Positions 17,111 to 25,345 of a stretch of DNA of 64,000 bases are shown one piece after another; position 1 is the stretch's first letter, and the number at the start of each line of letters is the position of its first letter. The notes under the pieces are model-generated. The model did not search any database and was not told the origin of the DNA. It worked only from the letters and a program-made list of their open reading frames with translations. Source of the DNA: an uncultured Campylobacter sp. (lineage in GTDB: Bacteria > Campylobacterota > Campylobacteria > Campylobacterales > Campylobacteraceae); assembly GCF_937959485.1 (NCBI RefSeq), contig NZ_CALGPY010000012.1, forward strand, positions 177,071 through 241,070, in the 5' to 3' direction. The position numbers and the translations under genes were made by a program.

Positions 17111-17938
17111 TTACTCGGTCTTGGCCGCGTCCCATGCGAGGATCGTCTTACCCTCGGCGTCGGTAGCCACGTCGCCCATGCCCATGACGTTGTAGCCGCA
17201 GTCGACGTAGTGCACCTCGCCCGTCACGCCGCTAGCAAGGTCGCTGAGTAGATACATCGCGCTTTTGCCGACGTCTTGCGTCGTGACGTTACGTTTTAGT
17301 GGGCTGTTTACTTCGTTGTAGCGTAAAATCATCCTAAAGTCGCCGATTCCGCTTGCCGCAAGCGTCTTGATCGGGCCTGCGCTGATAGCGTTTACGCGGA
17401 TACCGCGCGCGCCAAGATCGTGAGCGAGGTAGCGCACAGAGCTTTCAAGCGCGGCTTTTGCGACGCCCATGACGTTGTAGTGAGGCACGAATTTAGGTCC
17501 GCCAAGATATGTGAGAGTAAGGACCGAGCCGCCCTCTTTTAGCACCGGTAGCACCGCACGCGTGAGGCTTAGTAGCGAATACACGCTTGTGTCCATCGCG
17601 ATATCAAAGGCTTCTTTTGTGGTGTTTACAAACTCGCCCTCTAGCGCTTCTTTTGGTGCATAGGCTACCGCATGTACGACGAAATCTATCTCACCAAGAT
17701 CCGCTTTAATACGATCCGCAAGGCCGTCTAGGTGAGCTTGGTTGTTTACGTCAAGCTCATAGACGAATTTGCTGCCAAACTCCTCCGCGATCGGCTCTAC
17801 GCGTTTTTTTAGCGCGTCGTTTAGGTAAGTAAACGCCATCTGCGCACCCTGCTCGTGACAAGCTTCGGCGATGCCGTAAGCGATGGATTTGGCGTTAGCG
17901 ACGCCGACGATGAGGCCTTTTTTGCCTTTTAAAATCAT
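17111..17938 (-). CDS. fabI: Enoyl-ACP reductase (NADH), FabI
   Basis: 275 residues, usual length. KGLIVGVANAKSIAYGIAEACHEQGA is the divergent SDR nucleotide-binding motif of FabI; YNVMGVAKAALESSVRYLA carries the Tyr-x6-Lys active site and VNAISAGPIKTLAASGI the substrate loop. It performs the last reduction of each fatty-acid elongation round and is the triclosan target. In C. jejuni fabI also follows gapA-pgk-tpiA; here a 400-base spacer separates it from tpiA. Confidence 0.95.
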   Translation of the reverse strand: MILKGKKGLIVGVANAKSIAYGIAEACHEQGAQMAFTYLNDALKKRVEPIAEEFGSKFVYELDVNNQAHLDGLADRIKADLGEIDFVVHAVAYAPKEALEGEFVNTTKEAFDIAMDTSVYSLLSLTRAVLPVLKEGGSVLTLTYLGGPKFVPHYNVMGVAKAALESSVRYLAHDLGARGIRVNAISAGPIKTLAASGIGDFRMILRYNEVNSPLKRNVTTQDVGKSAMYLLSDLASGVTGEVHYVDCGYNVMGMGDVATDAEGKTILAWDAAKTE

Positions 17939-18338
17939 TATTTCTCCTTTAAAATTTGCTTGGCTTTTTCTACTTATTCTGCGTTAAAATTTAAAAAATA
18001 ATGCTCACGAACCATATGTTCGCTCCGCTTATTTTTTAAATTTTGCCTTGACTAAGCGAAAAATCCTTCGCAATTTGACTTAAAATTCTACAAATTAAAA
18101 TTCGCAAAATCTCGCGAAACGCCTAATTTTAAACGCAATTCGATAGCGGCAGTATCGCGAAACTAGACTAGGCGACCTAAAATTTTGCAATCCAAATTTA
18201 ATAAAATGTCAAATTCTAAACATAAATCGACAAGCGGAAATATCGCTAGGCGGATTTAAATGTTTTGAAGCAAATTTCGTCCCAAGACTAGGCATGTAGC
18301 CTGTCGCAGGGCGAAATTTACGAAATCATTTAAAGACG
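17939..18338. other. 400-base gene-free spacer between tpiA and fabI
   Basis: AT-rich, with many AAATTT/AAAATTTT units and no frame with a credible start. It contains one imperfect inverted repeat (17993-18037). The fabI ribosome binding site (AAAGGAG) lies at its left end. Confidence 0.6.
17993..18037. terminator. Imperfect inverted repeat, possible tpiA terminator
   Basis: Arms AAAAAATAATGCTCACGAAC and GTTCGCTCCGCTTATTTTTT pair at 14 of 20 positions around a 5-base loop, with an internal bubble. The A-run on one side and T-run on the other would suit an intrinsic terminator in either direction. Confidence 0.4.
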
Positions 18339-19034
18339 TCAGCGAGATGACGCGCTAATAAGCTCCAAGAAGCCAGAGGCGTCCCAGCTTGCTGTGCCCA
18401 CTAACACCCCGTCGCAACCTCTTATCGCGCAAATTTTTGCGATATTTTCGGCATTTACGCTGCCGCCGTAAAGTAGCGGCGCGGGGCTTTTAGCGCGCAA
18501 GAAATTTAGCATTCTTTCGATCTGCTCGCGCTGCGCGCTTCTGCCCGTGCCGATCGCCCAGACGGGCTCGTAGGCTAGTACTAAGCTCGGATATTTCAGA
18601 TCGATACCCTCAAGCTGTGTCGCTACAAACTCCTCGCTGCGGTTTTGCGCAAATGCCGCCTCATCCTCGCCGACGCAAAAAACGATGCGCCAGCCCTGCG
18701 CTGCGGCAAAACTAAATTTTTCTTTTATCAGCTCCGCGCTCTCGCCCAAAATAGCGCGCCGCTCGCTATGTCCGATAAGAACGGTTTTGATATCAAATTC
18801 CACCAGCATATCGCCGCCGATCTCGCCCGTAAAGCTGCCATGCGCGGCAGGATAGAAATTTTGCGCGCCTTGAGTAAAATTTTTCACCCCTGCGCAAAAT
18901 GCGCTAGCAGGAGGAAAAACCAAAATTTCATTCTCGCGCGAAATTCCGCCCGCTAAGCCTTCATCTAAAACTTTAGCGTACCGCTTAAAGCTAGCGCGGG
19001 TATGGTTACATTTAAGATTCGCCGCCAGTATCAT
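18339..19034 (-). CDS. tpiA: Triosephosphate isomerase
   Basis: 231 residues, short like other Campylobacter TpiA. LAANLKCNHTRASF supplies the N-terminal Asn/Lys, IGHSERRAILGE the electrophilic His, VLAYEPVWAIGTGRSA the catalytic Glu and loop 6, and LLYGGSVNAENI the phosphate-binding end. It interconverts DHAP and GAP, mainly for gluconeogenesis in these organisms. Its start overlaps the pgk stop by 4 bases. Confidence 0.95.
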   Translation of the reverse strand: MILAANLKCNHTRASFKRYAKVLDEGLAGGISRENEILVFPPASAFCAGVKNFTQGAQNFYPAAHGSFTGEIGGDMLVEFDIKTVLIGHSERRAILGESAELIKEKFSFAAAQGWRIVFCVGEDEAAFAQNRSEEFVATQLEGIDLKYPSLVLAYEPVWAIGTGRSAQREQIERMLNFLRAKSPAPLLYGGSVNAENIAKICAIRGCDGVLVGTASWDASGFLELISASSR

Positions 19035-20242
19035 CGCAGCTCCGTTTTAGCAGTAAGCACTCGCACGCCCGGCAGTTCCTTGCCCTCGATGAGTTCTAAG
19101 CTCGCGCCGCCTCCGGTAGAAATGAAAGTCATATCATCAGCGTTACCCGCGCGTTCGACGACATCTGCAGTATCGCCACCGCCCACTACGGTCGTGGCGT
19201 CGCTATCTGCGATCGCATGCGATATATGCAGGCTGCCGCGAGCGAATTTATCGATCTCAAAAACTCCCATCGGTCCGTTCCACCAGATCGTTTGTGCATC
19301 GTCTAGGGCTTCTTTAAAAAGCGCTACGGTCGCAGGTCCGATATCTAGCCCCATCCAATCGCTTGGAATTTCTTGGACGGTAACCTTTTTTGTAACGGCA
19401 TCTTGCGAGCATTGCGGAGCTGCGACAGCATCGACGGGGATATAAATTTTGACCCCAAGCTCGCGAGCATTGCGGAGAATATTTTTTGCTTCCTCGATTA
19501 GATCCTCTTCGAGTAAAGATTTGCCGATGTCATATCCGACGGCTTTTAAAAACGTAAACGCCATACCGCCTCCGATGATGAGCTTATCGACTTTAGGAAG
19601 TAAATTTTTAAGCGCCTGAAGCTTGCCGCTTACTTTGCTGCCGCCTGTTACGGCTACAAAAGGACGCGCAGGATCTTTAATAAGGTCTTTGGCGAATTTT
19701 ATCTCTTTTAGCAGCAAAAATCCCGCCGCTTTGTGTGCCTCATCGTAGAATTTTGTAATCGCCTCTACCGAAGCATGCGCGCGGTGGCATACGCCAAAAG
19801 CATCGTTGATATAAAATTCCGCGTAGCTCGCAAGCCTCTTAGCTAGCGCCTCGTCGTTTTTGCTCTCGCCCTTTTCGAAGCGCAGATTATCCAGCAGAAG
19901 CACTTCGCCCTTTTTAAGCGAATTTACCGCAGCTCCAGCTTCCTCGCCCGCGACGTCGGAGACAAATTTTATCTCGCGCTCCAAAAGCCTAGATAGCCTC
20001 TTTACCACAGGCTTTAGGCTAAGTCTTTCTTCGTATCCGTTTTTCGGGCGTCCTAAGTGGCTGGCTAAAATTACCGCGCAGCCCTCGTCTAAGCAATATT
20101 TAATCGTAGGGATAGACGAACGGATGCGACGATCGTCCGTAATATTGCAAAACTCATCCATCGGCACGTTAAAATCGCACCTGATAAAAACGCGCGCGCC
20201 GTCTTTAAATTTTAAATCTTTAATCGAAAGAATTTCGCCCAT
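19031..20242 (-). CDS. pgk: Phosphoglycerate kinase
   Basis: 403 residues from ATG 20242 (MGEILSIKDLKF). That start has AAGGA 6 bases upstream; a longer in-frame reading to 20266 would run into gapA. RVFIRCDFNVPMDE, RIRSSIPTIKYCLDEG, ILASHLGRPK and LLLDNLRFEKGE form the N-domain substrate site; ALKNLLPKVDKLIIGGGMAFTF and VVGGGDTADVVE form the nucleotide domain. It sits between gapA and tpiA with virtually no spacing, one operon. Confidence 0.95.
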   Translation of the reverse strand: MGEILSIKDLKFKDGARVFIRCDFNVPMDEFCNITDDRRIRSSIPTIKYCLDEGCAVILASHLGRPKNGYEERLSLKPVVKRLSRLLEREIKFVSDVAGEEAGAAVNSLKKGEVLLLDNLRFEKGESKNDEALAKRLASYAEFYINDAFGVCHRAHASVEAITKFYDEAHKAAGFLLLKEIKFAKDLIKDPARPFVAVTGGSKVSGKLQALKNLLPKVDKLIIGGGMAFTFLKAVGYDIGKSLLEEDLIEEAKNILRNARELGVKIYIPVDAVAAPQCSQDAVTKKVTVQEIPSDWMGLDIGPATVALFKEALDDAQTIWWNGPMGVFEIDKFARGSLHISHAIADSDATTVVGGGDTADVVERAGNADDMTFISTGGGASLELIEGKELPGVRVLTAKTELR

Positions 20243-20243
20243 C

Positions 20244-21248
20244 TTATTTCCTTCTTTTTGCCGCATATAAGGCTAAATCGATGAGGCGCTCACTATATCC
20301 CCACTCGTTGTCATACCAGCTCATCACTTTTATCAGATTGCTGTCAATTACCTGCGTGCAGTCGCTAGCTACGATGCTGGAGTATTCTGAAGTACAAAAA
20401 TCGCTGCTGACGCGGCTATCGTCGTCTACGAGCAAAATTCCTTTCATCTCTTTAGCAGCATAGCGGCGGAAAATTTCGTTTAGCTCCTCGGCGCTCGTCT
20501 GCTTGCGCGTTAGCACCGTTAGATCAACCATCGAAACGTTAGCTACCGGCACGCGCACAGATTTTCCGTGCATCTTACCGCTTAGCTGCGGAAGTACCTT
20601 ACTAATCGCTTTTGCCGCGCCCGTCGTAGTCGGAGCGATATTAAGAGCTGCGGCGCGTGAACGGCGAAAATCCTTGGCTTTTACATCGACTAGACTCTGT
20701 CCATGTGTATAGGCGTGAATGGTCGTCATCAGACCCTTTTCGATACCAAGCTCATCGTCTAGAATTTTTGCAATCGGAGCCAGGCCGTTAGTGGTGCAGC
20801 TAGCGTTTGAGATGACGCGCTGTCCTGCATAAGTGCCCTCATTAACGCCGATTACGAAAGTAGGCGTATCATCCTTGGCAGGCGCGCTCATTACGACTAC
20901 GCCGATACCGTTATCTATGAACGGCTTGCATTTTTCGCTCGTTAAAAACGCACCAGTACATTCAAGCACAGCTTCTGCACCATCGCCGGCAAAATCAAGC
21001 TCCGCAGGCTCTCTGGTGGAATAGACGCGGATTTTTTTGCCGTCTACGGCTATGCATTCGTCGCTTAGAATTTCTACTTTTTTACGAAACTCGCCGTGAA
21101 CGGTATCGTATTGAAGCAGGTATCTCGTAAGCTCGCGTTTAGCGGTATCGTTGATCGCCACAAGCTCTACATCGTCCCTGCTTAGCGCAATTCTAGCCGC
21201 GCACCTACCGATCCTTCCAAAGCCGTTAATTGCGATTTTTACTGCCAT
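20244..21248 (-). CDS. gapA: Glyceraldehyde-3-phosphate dehydrogenase, type I
   Basis: 334 residues. INGFGRIGRCAARIAL binds NAD(P); SNASCTTNGLAPIAKIL carries the active-site Cys; TTIHAYTHGQSLVDVK the catalytic His region; SWYDNEWGYSERLIDL the C-terminal signature. First gene of gapA-pgk-tpiA(-fabI). AAGGAG lies 5-6 bases before the ATG, and a TAAAAT box on the minus strand lies about 35 bases upstream. Transcribed divergently from the lipoprotein gene at 21386. Confidence 0.95.
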   Translation of the reverse strand: MAVKIAINGFGRIGRCAARIALSRDDVELVAINDTAKRELTRYLLQYDTVHGEFRKKVEILSDECIAVDGKKIRVYSTREPAELDFAGDGAEAVLECTGAFLTSEKCKPFIDNGIGVVVMSAPAKDDTPTFVIGVNEGTYAGQRVISNASCTTNGLAPIAKILDDELGIEKGLMTTIHAYTHGQSLVDVKAKDFRRSRAAALNIAPTTTGAAKAISKVLPQLSGKMHGKSVRVPVANVSMVDLTVLTRKQTSAEELNEIFRRYAAKEMKGILLVDDDSRVSSDFCTSEYSSIVASDCTQVIDSNLIKVMSWYDNEWGYSERLIDLALYAAKRRK

Positions 21249-21282
21249 AATGTTCTCCTTATTTGGGATGTTTTCAGCTGGA

Positions 21283-21288
21283 ATTTTA
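21283..21288 (-). promoter_or_regulatory. Possible -10 box for gapA
   Basis: TAAAAT on the minus strand, 35 bases before the gapA ATG. Back to back with the stronger TATAAT for the divergent lipoprotein gene. Confidence 0.4.
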
Positions 21289-21352
21289 CTAAATTTGGGT
21301 TAATCTTTGATTAAATAAAAAGTCGCGAAATCTAGGATTTACTTTTTGGCTA

Positions 21353-21358
21353 TATAAT
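21353..21358 (+). promoter_or_regulatory. -10 box for the MliC-like lipoprotein gene
   Basis: TATAAT, with a start expected near 21365 and AAAGGAG at 21374-21380 before the ATG at 21386, so a leader of only about 20 bases. Confidence 0.65.
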
Positions 21359-21385
21359 TCGCGAACTTTTTTTAAAGGAGAAAAA

Positions 21386-21763
21386 ATGAGACGAATTGTA
21401 TTCTCGTCATTAGCGGCAATCGCGATTTTAAGCGGATGCAGCCAACCTAAGGCCGATACGGCTCCACAGCAAACGCAAGAGTCCGTAACGCACACGATCG
21501 TATTTCTGCTAGGAGAGACCGGAGATAAGCGCATCAGCCTTAGCTCGAACGATATGTTCGCAACAGGCGTGTTAACCGACGAAAAAGGCAAAAAGCATAA
21601 TCTCAAACGCGCGGCTTCCGCAAGCGGCATAATGCTTACGAACGACGAAGGCATCGAGCTTCTTTTCAAACGTGGAGAGGGAGTGTATACACCGGGAAAA
21701 GGCAAGAAGGATATTCCGGTAACCTACACCGAGCACGAGCACAAAAGCGGCGAAATGATGTAG
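21386..21763 (+). CDS. Small lipoprotein, MliC-like (c-type lysozyme inhibitor fold)
   Basis: 125 residues. Signal peptide MRRIVFSSLAAIAILSGC with lipobox LSGC, so Cys18 is lipidated. The mature part has the pattern of the MliC/PliC domain: a hydrophobic strand (THTIVFLL), an ASASG turn, then a GIELLFKRGEG strand comparable to the family's F-x-x-KG-x-x-A stretch. MliC proteins sit on the envelope and inhibit host c-type lysozyme. Similarity is read by eye and is weak; the lipoprotein call is firm. It has its own promoter, and a 14-bp hairpin follows the stop. Confidence 0.6.
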   Translation: MRRIVFSSLAAIAILSGCSQPKADTAPQQTQESVTHTIVFLLGETGDKRISLSSNDMFATGVLTDEKGKKHNLKRAASASGIMLTNDEGIELLFKRGEGVYTPGKGKKDIPVTYTEHEHKSGEMM

Positions 21764-21770
21764 CCGCGGC

Positions 21771-21815
21771 GGGGTTAAATTTAAGCGCCCTGAAAAACGA
21801 ATTAAATTTAACCCC
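21771..21815 (+). terminator. 14-bp perfect hairpin after the lipoprotein gene
   Basis: GGGGTTAAATTTAA (21771-21784) and TTAAATTTAACCCC (21802-21815) pair perfectly around a 17-base loop, 8 bases after the stop codon. There is no strong T-run, but the position fits a terminator. The same core recurs at 47181-47216. Confidence 0.6.
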
Positions 21816-21931
21816 TCATTTCTAAATTTCGACTTCTTTATCCATAGCAAAATTTAACCCTTGTTTCGATCTCTTTGATCTGCGATGAAATTTAACCTTT
21901 TATTTTCGCTTCTTTCATCTATGCAAATTTA
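21804..21931. repeat. Degenerate tandem repeat, about 37-46 base unit
   Basis: AAATTTAACC(C) or a variant starts at 21804, 21850, 21888 and (AAATTTAGC) 21925. After each copy come similar T-rich spacers with TTTCG and CTTCTTT...ATCTATG. The rest of the gap to 22143 is AT-rich with no gene seen. Confidence 0.5.
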
Positions 21932-22143
21932 GCTTTTTTGTAAATTTGAGCTTGCGCTCACCAAAAGCAAGCTCCGCAAGCCCAAAATCCCTAAATTTTA
22001 CAAAATACCCATTTGATCTGCGCTTTACCAGCGAATTTCTTGATCTTCAACCGAATTTCACTTCAAATTCGCTAAACTGCGACGAAATTTTAGCAGGCCG
22101 GTGCAAATACGGCGCAAAACAGATCATTTAGCGAGATTGCCGC

Positions 22144-22587
22144 ATGGATAGCATTAAATTTTACCTAAACGATTACGAAATTGAGGGTGAAAGCTTTACC
22201 GAAGTCGTCGCTGCGATAAACGGCGAGCCCCTGCTTGAGCTGATTAGGCAGCGCGAGCGAAGCTTTGCGGTAAAAAATGGGCAAGGCTGCATCGCAGGAG
22301 GCTACGCCTACTTAAGCTTGATCGATTTTGAGGAGCTATTTTTACGCGCGGCGCTTGAGGCTGATTTGGCGCAAGATGAGCGGGATGTCGTGCTGTTGGG
22401 CTGTCCGTGCGGGATCTGGAGCTGCTGGTATCTCGCGCTTAAGATTAAATTTGAAACAGAGACGGTTAAGCTTTACGACTTTACAAACCTGCGCCGCAAA
22501 GATTGGCAGTATGGGCTTGAGTTTAAATTTGACCGCGTGAGCTTTGTGGGTGAAATTTCTAAAATCGCCTCTTTTAATAAGCTCTAA
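22144..22587 (+). CDS. Hypothetical protein
   Basis: 147 residues, acidic, soluble, no signal peptide. It contains VVLLGCPCGIWSCWYLALKIKF, a Cys/Trp-rich hydrophobic stretch around residue 85-105, and a C-terminal FKFDRVSFVGEISKI. The DNA has host-like GC and codon use. Upstream is a long non-coding gap with tandem repeats, downstream a convergent barnase/barstar pair. No family recognised. Confidence 0.6.
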   Translation: MDSIKFYLNDYEIEGESFTEVVAAINGEPLLELIRQRERSFAVKNGQGCIAGGYAYLSLIDFEELFLRAALEADLAQDERDVVLLGCPCGIWSCWYLALKIKFETETVKLYDFTNLRRKDWQYGLEFKFDRVSFVGEISKIASFNKL

Positions 22588-22688
22588 AATTCAGTAAATT
22601 TTAAGAGCACGCTCGAAACTGCGCCGAAACAAACCTATCTTTGCCTCGGCAAAATTTAGCTTTAAAGCGGAATGGCTGCCGCGCAAGT

Positions 22689-22970
22689 TCATAAGATTAA
22701 AATTTTCGCTTTGCCGCTTCGCAAAACCTCGAGCAAAATATCATAAAATTTACCCAGCCTTAGCTTTAAAATTCCGCCCCTTTTGATGACGACTAAGACC
22801 TGCCCGCCTCGCTCGCCCAGCGCGTCGTAGAGCGCGTCTAAATTTGCGACGTATTCGGGCTTGAAATTTAGCGCTGCGGCAAACAGCGCGAAAATTTGAT
22901 CTTTGCGTCTGATCTTTGCGCCGTCGATGATGATCTTTGCAGCGCGGCACGTTTTAAAATTTAAACTCAT
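22689..22970 (-). CDS. Barstar-family RNase inhibitor (immunity protein)
   Basis: 93 residues from ATG 22970 (MSLNFKTCRAAKIIIDGAKI). A longer in-frame reading to 23081 is rejected because it would sit inside the RNase gene and begins with an Arg-rich stretch. IIIDGAKIRRKDQIFALFAAALNFKPEYVANLDALYDAL follows the barstar pattern (IDG-x-I, then NF-x-x-Y-x-x-NLDAL-x-D), which forms the helix that plugs the barnase active site. The start overlaps the RNase stop (ATGA), so inhibitor synthesis is coupled to toxin synthesis. Cytoplasmic. Confidence 0.85.
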   Translation of the reverse strand: MSLNFKTCRAAKIIIDGAKIRRKDQIFALFAAALNFKPEYVANLDALYDALGERGGQVLVVIKRGGILKLRLGKFYDILLEVLRSGKAKILIL

Positions 22971-23710
22971 TGCACACGCTCGAAGCTTTCGTAATGATCG
23001 GCGGTGTAAAAGATCAGCCCGTCGTTTGAAAATATCAGCCGCTTTGCGCCGCGCGGACCGCCGCGATACTCGATGTCGCATTCGCGCCAGATCCGCCCCT
23101 TTTTATCAGGTAGTCTGCGCTCAAAATTACCAAAACGATCGCCGCCGATACTCTTGCCGCGCGCATATCGCCACAGATCGCCGCCCTGCCAGCCAAGATC
23201 GCCCGCCTGCTTTTTCGTGATAAAATTTTGCGGCAAAGAGCCCGTACGGCGGATATGAGCGCTCACGCACTCCCTGCTTATGCAGGGCTCGTCCGCGAGC
23301 TGATTTTTAGAATTTACGTCTGGATTTTGCGAGTTCGAAGCTTCATAATCTGCGCTGTGCCGCGTGTGGACATCCGCCTCGTCTTTAGAATCTGCCGCGC
23401 CGCGCTCGTTTGCTCGCGGAGGAGATTTTAAATCTCCTATGTCTGCTCCGCGCCCCGCCCCGCCATCTGCGCTTCTTACGCCGCTCTTATCTTTTGCGCC
23501 GACGCCGCTTGCGGGATTTTCGAAGCTTGAAATTTCGCGATCGGAACCGCGCTTAAGATCTTGCACGCCGCTTTTACGCGACGCAGCATCCAGGGTTTTG
23601 GAGGTAAAAATCCGCTCATCTTTAGTCGTAGGACTGTGCGAATTGGAGATGAAATTTAGCGCCAAAAGAAGTGCTGCGAAAATTGCGAGCGGGATCAGCT
23701 TTTTTGCCAC
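22967..23710 (-). CDS. Secreted or membrane-anchored barnase-family ribonuclease
   Basis: 247 residues from a GTG at 23710 with AGAGG 6 bases upstream; a longer reading would run back into dedA. Residues 1-25 (AKKLIPLAIFAALLLALNF) are a signal or anchor helix; about 23-147 form a charged low-complexity linker. Residues 152-247 align with barnase: LPQNFITKKQAGDLGW, GKSIGGDRFGNFE, LPDKKGRIWRECDIEY, RLIFSNDGLIFYTADHYESF. The catalytic set is intact: Lys166, Glu210, Arg220, Arg224, His239 (barnase K27, E73, R83, R87, H102). Extra Cys (CISREC, REC) may form disulfides. Likely an exported guanyl-specific RNase kept in check by barstar. Confidence 0.85.
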   Translation of the reverse strand: MAKKLIPLAIFAALLLALNFISNSHSPTTKDERIFTSKTLDAASRKSGVQDLKRGSDREISSFENPASGVGAKDKSGVRSADGGAGRGADIGDLKSPPRANERGAADSKDEADVHTRHSADYEASNSQNPDVNSKNQLADEPCISRECVSAHIRRTGSLPQNFITKKQAGDLGWQGGDLWRYARGKSIGGDRFGNFERRLPDKKGRIWRECDIEYRGGPRGAKRLIFSNDGLIFYTADHYESFERVQ

Positions 23711-23712
23711 CG

Positions 23713-24276
23713 CTAGCCTCTTTTGCGCGTGGCGAAGCGAAAATAGAGCACGATCGCCGCTACTATCGCGCCTAGAGCCAGCGGCGCGATCCACGGCGCG
23801 CCCTTGATATGCACATAGAGCTCGCGCACGAAATCACCCGCGTAATAGCTCAGTAGCCCCACCACAAGCGCCCAAATGAGCGAGCTTACGGCATTGATGA
23901 CGCTAAATTTTAAAAATGAATATTTTGTGATGCCGATCGCGATCGGTACGAGGGTTTTGAGGCCGTAGATAAATTTTTTGATTAAAATTATGCGGTCGCC
24001 GTATTTGCGAAACAAAATTTGCGCCAGAGCGAGGTTGCGGCGCTGTTTGCGCAGATAGGGCATGATCTCTTTTTTATTGTAGCGGCTTACTAAAAACAGC
24101 CCCGAATCGCCTATGAAGTTCGATATGCAGGCGATTACGATGCATAAGACGATATTGAGCTCGCCGGCCGAGCTTAGCACGCCCGCTGCCGCAAGCGCCA
24201 AAAATCCTCCGCCCAGCGAATACAAAAACAGTATCAGATACCCCCACGTATGAAGGTTTGCAAACATCGATTCCAT
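23713..24276 (-). CDS. DedA-family membrane protein
   Basis: 187 residues. GDSGLFLVSRYNKKE, FRKYGDRIILIKKFIYGLKTLVPIAIGI and the C-terminal helices fit DedA/SNARE-associated proteins (F/Y-x-R and G-x3-P motifs). Proteins of this family move lipid carriers such as undecaprenyl phosphate across the membrane in some bacteria. It ends 3 bases before the GTG of the RNase gene, so it shares the transcript; the RNase ribosome binding site is within its last codons. Confidence 0.85.
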   Translation of the reverse strand: MESMFANLHTWGYLILFLYSLGGGFLALAAAGVLSSAGELNIVLCIVIACISNFIGDSGLFLVSRYNKKEIMPYLRKQRRNLALAQILFRKYGDRIILIKKFIYGLKTLVPIAIGITKYSFLKFSVINAVSSLIWALVVGLLSYYAGDFVRELYVHIKGAPWIAPLALGAIVAAIVLYFRFATRKRG

Positions 24277-24753
24277 CGAATCCTTTCATTAGATCGTATA
24301 AAATTCTATAAATTTGACTAAAGCAGCTTTAAAATTCGGCGCGAAAATTTCACTATAACGTCCCACGACGCCACTTGATTTTGCTGCGACATTAAATTAA
24401 AATTCCGAGCAGCTGTCGCGAAATATAAAATTTCGCCGCAAAATATCAAGCGAAATTCTAAAATAAAATTTCTAGCATCAAGTAAAATCTCCGCAAAATT
24501 TAGCGTTAAAATTTTGCAATTCTAAATTTAATGACAAAATTTCGACTTCTTTAGAATTCAAAGTAACTCGCGAATTACGCAGGATTTACGCGATATCCTC
24601 AAATGCCTCCCACCCCGCGAATCGCAATAAAATTACGCACCTAAGTCTATTATTCTGCAGAAATTACGCGAGCAAAATTCCAAGCCGCTAATAAAACGCC
24701 CATAAAGCAAAATTTTTCGCTAAGCTATGCGCCTTAGCACCTTTAGCTAAATT
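24277..24753. other. 477-base gene-free stretch
   Basis: No frame with start and ribosome binding site on either strand. Rich in AAATTT, AAATTC and AAAATTTCGC units, like other spacers here. It should contain the dedA promoter at its left end; none is clear. Confidence 0.55.
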
Positions 24754-25335
24754 TTACTCATCTGCGCCGATTACTCGCATCAAAAGTGCATAGCCCTCAG
24801 TATTTGGATCAAAAGCGCGGTCATTTTTGGTCTCCAGCACCGAACCACCCAGGCTCACTCCCGCAAACAGCCCGCCTTTATTCGTAAAGACGTACATATC
24901 TTGATTTAGCACGTCTAACGAGCCAGAATCGGCGCTGTAATTACCTGCAACTGCCGTCGCATCGCCTGAGAGCGTGATTTGGGAATTTCGCATTTTTTGG
25001 ATTACATCGTCATGCATTACGAAAATGACTAGATAATTATCCTCATAGCCGATCTGAAGTCCTACGCTGGCGCTGCTGATCTCAGCGCCGCTTACGCTAT
25101 GCGCGCCGTCGTTATTGTAGATGATGATCCCCTCGCCATACATGCCGCCTATGATGAAGCCTAGCTTCTTAACGCTCGGAAAGATCACTATCGCGCGGGC
25201 TTGCTGCGCTAGGTATTTGTATTGCGCGTTTGTGCGCATCACCGACGAATAGGCACTCGCGCTATCAATGATGAGCTCATCCTCGGCAAACGCCCCGCTA
25301 AAAAGCAAAAATAAAGCTATTATAAATTTTTTCAT
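24754..25335 (-). CDS. Exported SYLF-domain (YSC84-like) protein
   Basis: 193 residues. Signal peptide MKKFIIALFLLFSGAFA. The mature part has the SYLF pattern: AQQARAIVIFPSVKKLGFIIGGMYGEG, then VGLQIGYEDNYLVIFVM, and the C-terminal FAGVSLGGSVLETKND. The SYLF domain binds phospholipid; bacterial members are periplasmic or envelope-associated and of unclear role. It lies 10 bases downstream of rny on the same strand and may be read from the rny transcript. Confidence 0.8.
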   Translation of the reverse strand: MKKFIIALFLLFSGAFAEDELIIDSASAYSSVMRTNAQYKYLAQQARAIVIFPSVKKLGFIIGGMYGEGIIIYNNDGAHSVSGAEISSASVGLQIGYEDNYLVIFVMHDDVIQKMRNSQITLSGDATAVAGNYSADSGSLDVLNQDMYVFTNKGGLFAGVSLGGSVLETKNDRAFDPNTEGYALLMRVIGADE

Positions 25336-25345
25336 TTCACACTCC

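Noticed and set aside
21289..21705. Minus-strand frame of 138 codons over the MliC-like lipoprotein gene
   Set aside because: The plus-strand gene has a promoter, ribosome binding site and lipoprotein signal; the minus frame has none of these.
22971..23081. Longer start for the barstar-like protein
   Set aside because: The added residues are Arg-rich, lie antiphase within the RNase active-site codons, and barstar homology starts after the ATG at 22970.
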